Shown here: positions 26,754 through 35,849 of the stretch, piece after piece
Layout: each line of letters opens with the position of its first letter
How positions within the stretch are numbered: the first letter of the stretch is position 1
From: Herbaspirillum sp. CF444
Lineage (GTDB): Bacteria > Pseudomonadota > Gammaproteobacteria > Burkholderiales > Burkholderiaceae_D
NCBI RefSeq assembly: GCF_000282135.1
Contig: NZ_AKJW01000077.1
Location: 21,805 to 85,804, forward strand
DNA: 64,000 nucleotides
Direction of reading: 5' to 3'
Notes under the pieces: generated by a model
Databases searched by the model: none
What the model was told of the DNA's origin: nothing
The model's input: only the letters and a program-made list of their open reading frames with translations
Translations under genes and position numbers: made by a program

Positions 26754-27824
26754 TTAGCGCTGCGGCAGTGTTTTCAGAAACGCGCCGACCTGTTTCGCAT
26801 AGAACTTCGAAAAGCTCGTCGTCCCGTGGCCGCGCGTTTCTGCGCTCGCCGGGATCAGATACAACTCGGCATTCTTCAATTGCTTCATGGCGGCGACCAT
26901 CGTCCCGGTCTCCGGCGGATTGCGTTCGTCGTCGGCGGAATTGATCGCCAGCACCGGCGCCTGTATGCGCGTCAGGTTCGGCATGGCATTGAAATCGGCC
27001 GACGATCCCCATTGATAGATGAAGTCGTTGGCATCGGCCGTCACCGGTGCATTCAATCGGTCATCCACGATCTTGTCGGCCTGCGCCCGCGTCGGCGCCA
27101 ATGCCTGGTAGGCAAGTGTACCGCCGGCGGTGGCGATGCCGAACATGGTATTGGCCAGACGCAGCGAGGGCGGCTGCGTAGTGTAGTTGCCGCCGTTCCA
27201 TGCCGGATCCTGCCTGATGGATTCCACCAGCATGCGCCGCATCATCCAGTTGCGGCTCGCCATCTCGATCGGTTGCGACGCCATCGGCACCAGCCCGTCC
27301 ATCATCGACGGATACATCTCGCCCCACATCCACGTCTGCATGCCGCCCATGGAGTTACCCATGACCAGGCGCAGATGTTTGATGCCCAGGCCTTCGGTCA
27401 CCAGACGATATTGCGCCAGCACCATGTCGGCGTAATTGTATTGCGGGAATTTTGCGCGCAGCCCGTCGGACGGCTTGGCCGACTTTCCGACGCCGATGGC
27501 GTCCGGCATGATGACGTAGTACTTGCTTGCATCCAGCGCTTGTCCAGGGCCCAGCATCTCGCCGGCGAAGTCCTTGCCGACGAAATCAGCGCCGCTGCGA
27601 TAGGTGCCGTGCAGCAGCAGCACCGCCGGATTGGCCGGATCCCCGACGGTGATGTAATGCAGTTTGAAATTGTTCAGCGTCTCGCCGGTGTGGAAGGTGA
27701 AGGAGGGCGCAATCCAGTCGCTTTCGCGTTGCTGCGGATAGCCGGCGGCGTAGGCCGCGGCAGGCAGCAGGGAAGATGAAAGCAGCAAGGGGACGATGAT
27801 GCCCAGGGCAAGTCTCCGTATCAT
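26754..27824 (-). CDS. Secreted alpha/beta hydrolase, homoserine O-acetyltransferase-like
   Basis: 356 residues with a clear signal peptide (hydrophobic core LGIIVPLLLSSSLLPAAA, likely cleavage after AYA). The fold and block order follow MetX: LLLHGTYRSGADF oxyanion region, nucleophile elbow GNSMGGMQ, Asp in NSADDERNPPE and His in ETRGHGTTSF. Classical MetX is cytosolic, so export argues for a different, hydrolytic role on an extracytoplasmic ester. No neighbour indicates the substrate. Confidence 0.85.
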   Translation of the reverse strand: MIRRLALGIIVPLLLSSSLLPAAAYAAGYPQQRESDWIAPSFTFHTGETLNNFKLHYITVGDPANPAVLLLHGTYRSGADFVGKDFAGEMLGPGQALDASKYYVIMPDAIGVGKSAKPSDGLRAKFPQYNYADMVLAQYRLVTEGLGIKHLRLVMGNSMGGMQTWMWGEMYPSMMDGLVPMASQPIEMASRNWMMRRMLVESIRQDPAWNGGNYTTQPPSLRLANTMFGIATAGGTLAYQALAPTRAQADKIVDDRLNAPVTADANDFIYQWGSSADFNAMPNLTRIQAPVLAINSADDERNPPETGTMVAAMKQLKNAELYLIPASAETRGHGTTSFSKFYAKQVGAFLKTLPQR

Positions 27825-27916
27825 TTTTATGGTCCTCGTCAGCGAAGGTGGTCTTTATGGGAAAGGCCATACTAAATGAAATCCGACTGCCTCGCTGTCA
27901 TGCCCGTGCCGAAACC

Positions 27917-27952
27917 AAAACGGCGCTTCGTTGGATCGAAGCGCCGTTTTTT
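27917..27952. terminator. Terminator downstream of ETF-QO
   Basis: Perfect 14-bp stem AAAACGGCGCTTCG (27917-27930) with CGAAGCGCCGTTTT (27937-27950). T-rich on the plus strand; on the minus strand the tail is TTTTGGTTTC. Confidence 0.8.
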
Positions 27953-27972
27953 GTTTGAAGCGAAAAACTGAT

Positions 27973-29649
27973 TTACATGTTCGAATAGTTCGGTCCGCCG
28001 CCGCCTTCCGGCGTCACCCACACGATGTTCTGCGTCGGGTCCTTGATGTCGCAGGTCTTGCAATGCACGCAGTTCTGCGCATTGATCTGCAGGCGGTCCG
28101 TATTGTCGTCGTTCTTCACGAACTCATACACGCCGGCAGGGCAGTAACGCGCTTCCGGGCCTGCATACTTCGCCAGGTTGACGCCGACCGGCACTGAAGC
28201 GTCTTTCAGCGTCAAATGGATCGGCTGGTCTTCCGCGTGATTCGTGTTGGAGATGAACACCGACGACAGGCGATCGAAGGTCAGCTTGCCGTCCGGTTTC
28301 GGATAGGCAATCGGCGAGAAGTCCGCAGCCGGTTTCAGGCATTCATGGTCCGCATGCGAGTGATGCAAGGTCCACGGCGCCTTGCCGCCGAACAGCACCT
28401 GGTCGATGCCGACCAGCAGCGTGCCGGTGTACAGGCCCTTGCTTATCGACGGCTTGAAGTTGCGTGCCTTGTACAGTTCTTCATGCAACCAGGACTTTTC
28501 AAACGCCGCGCTGTACGCCGTCAGCTCGTCGTACTGGCGACCGCCGTTCAATGCCTCGAAAACCGCCTCGGCGGCCAGCATGCCGGTCTTGATGGCGGCA
28601 TGGCTGCCCTTGATGCGCGACACGTTCAGGAAGCCTGCATCGCAGCCGATCAGCACGCCGCCCGGGAAGGTCAGTTTCGGCAGCGATTGCAAACCGCCGG
28701 CCGTGATCGCACGCGCGCCGTAAGCCAAACGCTTGCCGCCTTCAAAGAACTTGCGGATTTCCGGATGCGTTTTATAACGCTGGAATTCTTCGTATGGCGA
28801 CAGGTAAGGGTTTTCATAAGCCAGACCGATCACGTAACCGACGGCGACCTGATTATTTTCCAGGTGATACAGGAAAGAGCCGCCGTAAGTGCTGCTATCG
28901 AGCGGCCAGCCGGCGGTGTGCACGACAAGGCCGGGCTTGTGCATCTTCGGATCGATTTCCCAGATTTCCTTGATGCCGATGGCGTAAGTTTGCGGATCCT
29001 TGCCGGCGTCAAGTTTGTACTTGCTGATCAACTGCTTGCCCAGATGGCCGCGTGCGCCTTCTGCGAAAAAAGTGTATTTCGCATGCAGTTCCATGCCCAA
29101 CTGGAAAGCACCGGTCGGCTCGCCATGGCGGTCCACGCCCATGTTGCCGGTGGCGACGCCCTTGACCGAGCCGTCGTCGTTGTACAGGATTTCCGCCGCC
29201 GCAAAGCCGGGGAAGACTTCCACGCCCAGCGCTTCAGCCTGCTGGCCCAGCCAGCGCACGACGTTGGCCAGCGAGATGACGTAGTTGCCGTGATTCTGGA
29301 AACAAGCCGGCAGCACCCAGGACGGCGTCTTGTATGCCTTGCCGGCGGAGAGGAAAAGAAAGCGGTCTTCGGTGACTTCGGTATTGAGCGGGGCGCCGAG
29401 CTCTTTCCAGTTGGGAAACAATTCGGTGATCGCCTGCGGATCCATGACCGCGCCGGACAGGATATGGGCGCCGACTTCGCTGCCTTTTTCCAGCACGCAG
29501 ACCGACACTTCCTTGCCGGCTTCGGCGGCCAGTTGCTTGATCCGGATGGCGGAAGACAATCCGGCCGGACCGCCGCCGACAACGACGACGTCGTATTCCA
29601 TCGCTTCGCGCGGACCGTATTGCGCCAGCAGGTCTTGAGTTTGAGTCAT
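27973..29649 (-). CDS. Electron transfer flavoprotein-ubiquinone oxidoreductase
   Basis: 558 residues. It passes electrons from reduced ETF (fatty-acid and amino-acid dehydrogenases) to ubiquinone at the membrane. VVVVGGGPAGLSSA near residue 22 binds FAD; GCDAGFLNVSRIKGSHAAIK is a further family block. The C-terminal ferredoxin region has Cys in ARYCPAG and the C-x2-C-x2-C of NCVHCKTCDIKDP for one [4Fe-4S] cluster. The frame extends 99 codons upstream, but ATG 29649 (MTQTQDLL) gives the family length and is preferred. Confidence 0.95.
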   Translation of the reverse strand: MTQTQDLLAQYGPREAMEYDVVVVGGGPAGLSSAIRIKQLAAEAGKEVSVCVLEKGSEVGAHILSGAVMDPQAITELFPNWKELGAPLNTEVTEDRFLFLSAGKAYKTPSWVLPACFQNHGNYVISLANVVRWLGQQAEALGVEVFPGFAAAEILYNDDGSVKGVATGNMGVDRHGEPTGAFQLGMELHAKYTFFAEGARGHLGKQLISKYKLDAGKDPQTYAIGIKEIWEIDPKMHKPGLVVHTAGWPLDSSTYGGSFLYHLENNQVAVGYVIGLAYENPYLSPYEEFQRYKTHPEIRKFFEGGKRLAYGARAITAGGLQSLPKLTFPGGVLIGCDAGFLNVSRIKGSHAAIKTGMLAAEAVFEALNGGRQYDELTAYSAAFEKSWLHEELYKARNFKPSISKGLYTGTLLVGIDQVLFGGKAPWTLHHSHADHECLKPAADFSPIAYPKPDGKLTFDRLSSVFISNTNHAEDQPIHLTLKDASVPVGVNLAKYAGPEARYCPAGVYEFVKNDDNTDRLQINAQNCVHCKTCDIKDPTQNIVWVTPEGGGGPNYSNM

Positions 29650-29706
29650 GGAGTGTCCCGTAATGTTTTGGTTGGAATATTTGCGAACGATCGTGCTATT
29701 GTTCAG

Positions 29707-29743
29707 TATTTTGCGAGAGAATGCTAGTCTGAATCGCAAAATA
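29707..29743. promoter_or_regulatory. Inverted repeat, candidate operator upstream of ETF-QO
   Basis: TATTTTGCGA (29707-29716) and TCGCAAAATA (29734-29743) are a perfect 10-bp inverted repeat with a 17-bp spacer, 58 bp before the ETF-QO start. It lies where its promoter should be, in the gap shared with the divergent thioesterase gene. Confidence 0.55.
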
Positions 29744-29935
29744 TGTTCTCGTCGCCAAGCCTCGCGATATTTTATTTGATTTTTGCCAATTCCCTTATCC
29801 TTGCATGGAATTAAGGCAATGATGCTGTCCGGCAAAATCGAAGGGTATTCCGGTCTTGAAAAAACGCAGCAACGATGAAATAAATTCAACAATGACTTGA
29901 GCCGCCAGGCGACTCGATAGAAAGGCAAGATCCCG

Positions 29936-30346
29936 ATGAGCGACAAAATCCTGATTCATACTGCCAACATGAAGATCCGCTGGGGCGACATGGACGCCTT
30001 CGGTCACGTCAACAACACCGTCTATTTCCGCTACATGGAGCAGACCCGTATCGAATGGCTGGAGTCCGCCATCGGCGGCATGGTGGAAGACGGGCTCGGC
30101 CCGGTGATCGTCAATGCCCAGTGCACCTTCCGGCGCCAGCTCAAGTATCCGGCCGACATCGAGATCCGCATGTTCGCCCTGGAGCCGGGCCGCTCGAGTG
30201 TGGAAACTACCTATGAGATCCGGCGTGTCGACCAGCCGGAAATCATCTATGCTGAGGGCGGAGCCAAGATCGTGTGGGTCAATTTCAAAGAAGAAAAATC
30301 GGTTTCTCTGCCTGACAGCATCCGTCGAATCCTGACGAAGTTGTAA
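29936..30346 (+). CDS. Acyl-CoA thioesterase, 4-hydroxybenzoyl-CoA thioesterase (hotdog) family
   Basis: 136 residues, a single hotdog domain. The signature WGDMDAFGHVNNTVYFRYME (residues 16-35) holds the conserved Asp and the GHVNN turn of 4HBT/YbgC-type enzymes. It probably hydrolyses a cytosolic acyl-CoA, but the chain specificity is not evident. It is divergent from ETF-QO, so both may belong to acyl-CoA oxidation. It ends 131 bp before livJ. Confidence 0.88.
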   Translation: MSDKILIHTANMKIRWGDMDAFGHVNNTVYFRYMEQTRIEWLESAIGGMVEDGLGPVIVNAQCTFRRQLKYPADIEIRMFALEPGRSSVETTYEIRRVDQPEIIYAEGGAKIVWVNFKEEKSVSLPDSIRRILTKL

Positions 30347-30477
30347 GTTTCGAGAAAGGTAGATGGGACAGAATCAGCGACGATAACGGTGCCGCAAAAC
30401 AACTGACGGCCCGGCAAGAATTGAGTTAGACCACATAAAGATGGCCAACCAAGATAATTACACCAGGAGGAAGACAA

Positions 30478-31629
30478 ATGTCATACAAGACCCACGCTTT
30501 GGTTGCAGCAGCACTGCTTAGCCTTTCCCTTTCCAGCCAGGCCGCTGATCCGATCAAGATCGGCGTGTCCGGCCCCTTCACCGGCGGTTCCGCACCGATG
30601 GGCGCCTCCATGCGCGACGGCGTCAAGCTGGCGGTGGCCGACATCAACGCCTCCGGCGGCGTGCTGGGGCGTCAGTTGCAACTGATCGAGCGCGATGACG
30701 AAGCCAAGAACGAACGCGGCGTCCAGGTTGCGCAAGAGCTGATCAACAAGGAAAAAGTCGTCGCCACCGTCGGCTTCATCAACACCGGCGTCGCACTGGC
30801 CTCGCAACGCTTCTACCAGGAAGCCAAGATTCCCGTGATCAATAACGTTGCCACCGGCAGCGTCATCACCAAGCAATTCGAAAAAGATCCGGCCAACTAC
30901 ATCTTCCGCACTTCGGCAGCTGACGGCATTCAAGCCAAGATGATCGCCGACGAAGCGGTCGACAAGCAAAAATTCACCAAGGTCGCGATCCTGGCCGACT
31001 CCACCAACTACGGCCAGCTCGGTCGCGAGGATCTGGAAAAAGTCCTGGCTGCCAAAAAGATCACGCCGGTCGCCATCGAGAAGTACAACATCAAAGACGT
31101 CGACATGACGGCACAGTTGCTCAAGTCGAAGCAAGGCGGCGCGCAAGTCGTGCTGACCTACGGCATCGGCCCTGAACTGGCGCAAATCGCCAACGGCATG
31201 GAAAAGCTGAACTGGCACGTGCCCATCATCGGCAGCTGGCCGCTGTCGATGGGCAATTTCATCGACAATTCCGGCAAGAACGGCAACGGCGCCCGCATGC
31301 CGCAGACTTTCATCCAGGACGGCAACACGCCTAAGCGCAAAGCCTTCATCGAAGCCTACCAAAAAGCTTACAAGGTCGATCGTATTCCATCGGCCGTGTC
31401 CGCCGCCCAAGGCTACGACTCGATCTACCTGCTGGCTGCCGCCATCAAGCAAGCCGGCACCACCGATGGCGAGAAGGTCCGCGCAGCGCTGGAAAACCTG
31501 AACACCAAGGTCGAAGGCGTCGTGACTACCTATGACAAACCGTTTAGCCATACCGACCACGAAGCGATCAAGCCGAACAACGTCGTCATGGGCGAAGTGA
31601 AAAACGGTCGCGTCATCCTCGGCAAATAA
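30478..31629 (+). CDS. livJ: Branched-chain amino acid ABC transporter, periplasmic binding protein
   Basis: 383 residues with a signal peptide (cleavage probably after SSQA). It is a type I periplasmic binding fold: DPIKIGVSGPFTGGSAPMGA at the mature N terminus, then repeated Rossmann-like lobes. A very strong AGGAGG ribosome site precedes ATG 30478. It is the receptor for the livH, livMG and livF products encoded next, although a terminator and about 340 bp separate it from livH. The ligand may be leucine, isoleucine or valine or a related amide. Confidence 0.92.
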   Translation: MSYKTHALVAAALLSLSLSSQAADPIKIGVSGPFTGGSAPMGASMRDGVKLAVADINASGGVLGRQLQLIERDDEAKNERGVQVAQELINKEKVVATVGFINTGVALASQRFYQEAKIPVINNVATGSVITKQFEKDPANYIFRTSAADGIQAKMIADEAVDKQKFTKVAILADSTNYGQLGREDLEKVLAAKKITPVAIEKYNIKDVDMTAQLLKSKQGGAQVVLTYGIGPELAQIANGMEKLNWHVPIIGSWPLSMGNFIDNSGKNGNGARMPQTFIQDGNTPKRKAFIEAYQKAYKVDRIPSAVSAAQGYDSIYLLAAAIKQAGTTDGEKVRAALENLNTKVEGVVTTYDKPFSHTDHEAIKPNNVVMGEVKNGRVILGK

Positions 31630-31664
31630 AAATCTGACGGCAGTGTGATTTGTCGTTAAAGCAT

Positions 31665-31703
31665 AAAGGCCAGTCCTTGCGATCCGGGGACTGGCCTTTT
31701 TCG
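31665..31703 (+). terminator. Terminator after livJ
   Basis: Perfect 12-bp stem AAAGGCCAGTCC (31665-31676) with GGACTGGCCTTT (31688-31699) and a T-run. This allows the binding protein to be made in excess over the membrane subunits, or independently of them. Confidence 0.9.
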
Positions 31704-31971
31704 CAGGGTCTGTTGACGATTTTTTAACTTGTATCGGAAGTGAAGGAAGTTCGCGGCGGCGTCGGGAATGCAGCGGCTCAAACGGCCGGGCGTCCGGCGT
31801 CCAGCGTCGGGCAACGCCAAGGCAAGGGCAGGGCGCATGCGTGCAGCAGCTTGTACGCCACTCCTTGCCGGCGCCCGGCAGTATTCTTCCCGTTCTTCCT
31901 GTTCTTACCGGTTAACAATCGCGGCAAGCTCAACCCGCCATTCAATGGCAGCCGCTTCTTGGGTAGAAATA
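31704..31971. other. Leader region of livH, no gene seen
   Basis: After the livJ terminator the stretch to livH is GC-rich and contains an in-frame open extension of livH, but its predicted residues are basic and low in family similarity. A TTGACG occurs at 31713 without a matching -10. I see no supportable gene. Confidence 0.4.
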
Positions 31972-32862
31972 ATGGATATTCTGTTACAGCTGGTTTTCAG
32001 CGGCATCGCGTTAGGCATGATCTACGCGGTGATCGCCTTCGGTTATCAACTCACCTTCGCCACTTCCGGCACCCTGAACTTCGGCCAGGGCGAAGCGTTG
32101 ATGCTGGGCGCACTGGTCGGCCTTTCCGTGGTCGGCAACATACACGGCGGCCCCTATCTCAATTATTGGCTGATGATCCCCATCGTGCTGGTGTTCGGCG
32201 CGCTGCAAGGCATGTTCGTCGAATGGATAGGCGTGCGTCCCGCGATCAAGATCAAGTCCGAATTCGGCTGGATCATGTCGACCATCGCGCTCGCGATCAT
32301 CTTCAAGAACGTCGCGGAAAACATCTGGGGCAAGGATGACCTGCCGTTCCCGAGTCCGCTGTCCGGCGCACCGTTCCAGATCCTCGGCGCCAACGTGCAG
32401 CCGATGCAAGTCCTGGTCGTGGTCGGCGCGCTCGCCATCATGCTCGCGGTTGAAATCTTCAACCGCAAATCGATCTACGGCAAAGCCGTCGTCGCCACAT
32501 CGAACGACCGCGACGCCGCCGGCCTGATGGGCATCAACACCAGCATGGTGATCACATTCTCCTACGCATTGTCCTCGGCAACGGCAGCCTTTGCCGGCGT
32601 GCTGGTCGCGCCGCTGACGCTGACCGGCGCAACGATGGGCGCCGCGCTCGGCCTCAAGGCGTTTGCGGTGGCGATCATCGGCGGCCTGACCTCGGGCATG
32701 GGCGCCATCGTCGGCGGCCTGATCCTCGGCATCGCCGAAACCGTCACCGGCTTCTACATCTCGACCGGCTACAAGGAAGTCCCCGGGCTGCTGCTGCTCC
32801 TGCTCGTGCTGGCGGTCAAACCTGCAGGCCTGTTCGGCAAAACTGCGATCAAGAAGGTCTGA
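31972..32862 (+). CDS. livH: Branched-chain amino acid ABC transporter permease LivH
   Basis: 296 residues with about eight membrane spans. The N terminus MDILLQLVFSGIALGMIYAV and the TSGTLNFGQGEALMLGA block are the LivH hallmark. The longer open frame upstream is not used: ATG 31972 gives the family N terminus. It overlaps the next start as TGATG. It forms the channel with the LivM half of the following fusion protein. Confidence 0.95.
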   Translation: MDILLQLVFSGIALGMIYAVIAFGYQLTFATSGTLNFGQGEALMLGALVGLSVVGNIHGGPYLNYWLMIPIVLVFGALQGMFVEWIGVRPAIKIKSEFGWIMSTIALAIIFKNVAENIWGKDDLPFPSPLSGAPFQILGANVQPMQVLVVVGALAIMLAVEIFNRKSIYGKAVVATSNDRDAAGLMGINTSMVITFSYALSSATAAFAGVLVAPLTLTGATMGAALGLKAFAVAIIGGLTSGMGAIVGGLILGIAETVTGFYISTGYKEVPGLLLLLLVLAVKPAGLFGKTAIKKV

Positions 32863-34826
32863 TGAACATGAACAAGAAAATCCTCCTCATTTCCATCCTC
32901 GGCATCGCCGCGCTGGCGGTGCTGCCGCAGGTGGTGCGCAATCCTTACTACCTGCACCTGGCCGAAACCATCCTCATCTACGCGATCCTGCTGTTCGGCC
33001 TGGACATCGTGGTCGGCTACACCGGCCAGGTGTCGCTCGGCCACGCCGGGCTGTTCGGCATCGGCTCGTACACCGCGGGCGTGCTGTACTTCAAGCTCGG
33101 CCTGCCGTTCCTGATCGTGATGCCGGCCAGCATCGCCGTCACCGCCGTGTTCGGCGCGATCCTCGCGCTGCCTGCCCTGCGCGTGACCGGTCCGTATCTG
33201 GCGATGGTCACGCTGGCCTTCGGCACCATCATCCAGATCCTCATCAACGAAATGACTTTCCTCACCGAAGGTCCGATGGGCATCAAGGTCGCCAAGCCGA
33301 TGCTCGGCGCCGTCAAGATGACGGAAGTCCAGTTCTTCTACGTCGTCGCCATCCTTATGGTGCTGTCGCTGATCGTGGTCCATCGCATCCTGCGCTCCAA
33401 CCTCGGCCGCGCCTTCCAGGCATTGCGCGACAGCCCGATCGCGTCCGACTGCATGGGCGTCTCGGTGTATCGCTACAAGGTCTACGCCTTCATCATCAGC
33501 GCCGCGCTGGCCGGCCTGTCCGGTTGCCTGTACGCGTATTCGGAAGAGTACATCTCGCCCAATACCTACAACTTCGAGCTGACCATCCTGTTCCTGCTGG
33601 CGGTGATCATGGGCGGCCGCAAGTCGCGCATCGGTTCGCTCATCGGCGCCCTGATCGTGGTCATGCTGCCGAGCCTGCTGTCGGACATCGAACTGTTCCG
33701 CCAGATCGCCACCGTCGCGGCGGTGATCGTGGTGGTCGGCGGCATCGCCTCGGTCGTCAAGAAAACCAAGACCCCGCGCGAAATCGCCGTCCCGGTGGTC
33801 GCCACCGTGCTGATGGCCGGCTTCTCCTACAAGCTGGAAAACATCACCGACTGGCGCCTCACCATCTTCGGCCTGATGACGCTGTTCGTGGTCTACTACC
33901 TGCAGGACGGCATCGTCGGTTTCTGCCGCAGCCTGTTCGGCCGCATGTTCAGCAAGCGCGTCCCATTGGCGCAGCAAATCGCCGGCAACAAAACCGAAGC
34001 CGTCATCACCACCGCCGCCGTCAAGGACAACGGCGCAACCCTGCTCAAGGTCAACCAGGTGCTGATGCAGTTCGGCGGCCTCAAAGCCCTGAACAAGGTC
34101 GACCTCGACGTTCGCAAGGGCACCGTGCACGGCCTGATCGGCCCCAACGGTTCCGGCAAGAGCACCATGATGAACGTCCTCACCGGCATCTATCGTCCGA
34201 CCGACGGCGCCGTCGAATACGACGGCCGCGGCATCACCGGACAGACGCCATCGGCCATCGCCCTGGGCGGCGTGGCGCGCACCTTCCAGAACGTCCAGCT
34301 GTTCGGCGAAATGACCGCCACCGAAAACGTCCTGGTCGGCCTGCACCACACCTTCAACAGCAACGTCGCCGACGTCATGGTGCAAAGTCCGCGTTACAAG
34401 CGTGAAGAGCAAGCCGCACGCGAACGCGCCGCCGCCATCCTGGAGTTCGTCGGCCTCGCCGACCTCGCCAACGAAGAAGCGCGCAACCTGCCGTACGGCA
34501 AACAGCGCCTGCTCGAAATCGGCCGCGCGCTGGGCCTCAATCCCAGCCTGCTGTTGCTCGACGAACCGGCCGCCGGCCTCACCGCGCCCGACATCAAGGA
34601 ACTGGTCGCCATCATCCGCAAGATCCGCGATGTCGGCATCACCATCATCCTCATCGAGCATCATATGGACGTCGTCATGTCGATCTGCGACACCGTCACC
34701 GTGCTCGATTTCGGCCAGAAGATCGCCGAAGGCAAGCCGGCCCAGGTGCAGGCCGATCCCAAGGTGATCGAAGCCTACCTCGGCGGCAGCGCCGGCGACG
34801 CCACACCAACCACCGCGGGAGCTTGA
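32862..34826 (+). CDS. Fused LivM permease-LivG ATPase of the branched-chain amino acid ABC transporter
   Basis: 654 residues, a single chain combining two usual subunits. Residues 1 to about 310 are a LivM permease (VGYTGQVSLGHAGLFGIGSY motif). About 310-395 is a linker with an extra hydrophobic segment (FGLMTLFVVYYLQDGIVGF). About 400-640 is a LivG ATPase with Walker A GPNGSGKST (about 427-435), signature-like LPYGKQRLLEI (about 543) and Walker B LLLLDEPAAGL (about 563). No frameshift is needed: it is one continuous frame. Such fusions occur in Burkholderiales. Confidence 0.94.
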   Translation: MNMNKKILLISILGIAALAVLPQVVRNPYYLHLAETILIYAILLFGLDIVVGYTGQVSLGHAGLFGIGSYTAGVLYFKLGLPFLIVMPASIAVTAVFGAILALPALRVTGPYLAMVTLAFGTIIQILINEMTFLTEGPMGIKVAKPMLGAVKMTEVQFFYVVAILMVLSLIVVHRILRSNLGRAFQALRDSPIASDCMGVSVYRYKVYAFIISAALAGLSGCLYAYSEEYISPNTYNFELTILFLLAVIMGGRKSRIGSLIGALIVVMLPSLLSDIELFRQIATVAAVIVVVGGIASVVKKTKTPREIAVPVVATVLMAGFSYKLENITDWRLTIFGLMTLFVVYYLQDGIVGFCRSLFGRMFSKRVPLAQQIAGNKTEAVITTAAVKDNGATLLKVNQVLMQFGGLKALNKVDLDVRKGTVHGLIGPNGSGKSTMMNVLTGIYRPTDGAVEYDGRGITGQTPSAIALGGVARTFQNVQLFGEMTATENVLVGLHHTFNSNVADVMVQSPRYKREEQAARERAAAILEFVGLADLANEEARNLPYGKQRLLEIGRALGLNPSLLLLDEPAAGLTAPDIKELVAIIRKIRDVGITIILIEHHMDVVMSICDTVTVLDFGQKIAEGKPAQVQADPKVIEAYLGGSAGDATPTTAGA

Positions 34827-34827
34827 G

Positions 34828-35556
34828 ATGTTGACGATTTCGAATTTGCAAGCCGCTTACGGCAAGGTTGAAGTGCTGCACGGTATTTCGATGGAAGTAC
34901 CGAAAGGCAAAGTGGTCACCCTGATCGGCTCCAACGGCGCCGGCAAAACCACCACCATGCGCGCCATCTCCGGCATGATCAAGCCGAAGGGCGGCACCGT
35001 CACCCTCGGCGGTAAAGACGTCACCGGCCAGGACTCGCACAAGATCGCGCGCGCCGGTCTCGCCCATTCGCCCGAAGGCCGCCGCGTCTTCGCCACCATG
35101 AGCGTCACCGACAACCTGCTGCTGGGCGCTTTCCCGCGCTTCACACGCGCCCGTCCCAAAGGCGACATCTCCCACGACCTGGAACGCGCGCTGGAACTGT
35201 TCCCACGCCTCAAGGAGCGCCAGACGCAACTGGCCGGCACCTTGTCCGGCGGCGAACAGCAAATGCTCGCCATGGCCCGCGCCGTCATGCTCAATCCGGA
35301 AGTCATCCTGCTGGACGAACCCTCGATGGGTCTCGCGCCCATCCTGGTCGACGAAGTGTTCCGCATCATCCTGCGTCTGAAAGAGCAGGGCATTACGATG
35401 CTGCTGGTGGAGCAATTCGCCGCTGCGGCACTGAACGTCGCCGACTACGGCTATGTACTGGAAAACGGCAAAATCTCCGTACACGGCCCGGCCGACAAAC
35501 TGCAGAACGACCCGGCGGTCCAGGCAGCTTATCTCGGCGGTGGCGCGCATCATTAA
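34828..35556 (+). CDS. livF: Branched-chain amino acid ABC transporter ATP-binding protein LivF
   Basis: 242 residues. Walker A is GSNGAGKTT, the signature is LSGGEQQML and Walker B is VILLDEPSMGLAP, all in LivF order. It starts one base after the livMG stop and is the second ATPase of the transporter. It has the normal length. The plus-strand terminator at 35654 follows. Confidence 0.96.
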   Translation: MLTISNLQAAYGKVEVLHGISMEVPKGKVVTLIGSNGAGKTTTMRAISGMIKPKGGTVTLGGKDVTGQDSHKIARAGLAHSPEGRRVFATMSVTDNLLLGAFPRFTRARPKGDISHDLERALELFPRLKERQTQLAGTLSGGEQQMLAMARAVMLNPEVILLDEPSMGLAPILVDEVFRIILRLKEQGITMLLVEQFAAAALNVADYGYVLENGKISVHGPADKLQNDPAVQAAYLGGGAHH

Positions 35557-35653
35557 TCAATAAAATGCCAAGCCGGCAATCGGATACTCAGACCCGCAGT
35601 TCGCTGCGCGCCGGGTATATTAAGGGGGAGTCATACCTCTGAGACCTGACTGG

Positions 35654-35680
35654 GGTGCGCTGCGGCGCACCTTTTCTTTT
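35654..35680 (+). terminator. Terminator of the liv operon
   Basis: GGTGCGC (35654-35660), TGCG loop, GCGCACC (35665-35671), then TTTTCTTTT. Confidence 0.9.
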
Positions 35681-35849
35681 GATCCAATAGGAAACTACAG
35701 CAGTTCTAATTTATTGAACAAATCTAAAAATTTGCTGATTTTATGAAGACTCTGAAACGGACTGATGTGCACAATCTGCGGCGATGGGAGGTGGCGATGA
35801 GCACTTATCTTCTAACTATAAAAAACTAAATTTTCAAGAGGCGCTGACA

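Noticed and set aside
32862..34826. LivM-LivG fusion as a frameshift artefact
   Set aside because: The frame is continuous with both domains complete, so no frameshift is needed; similar fusions are known in the group.
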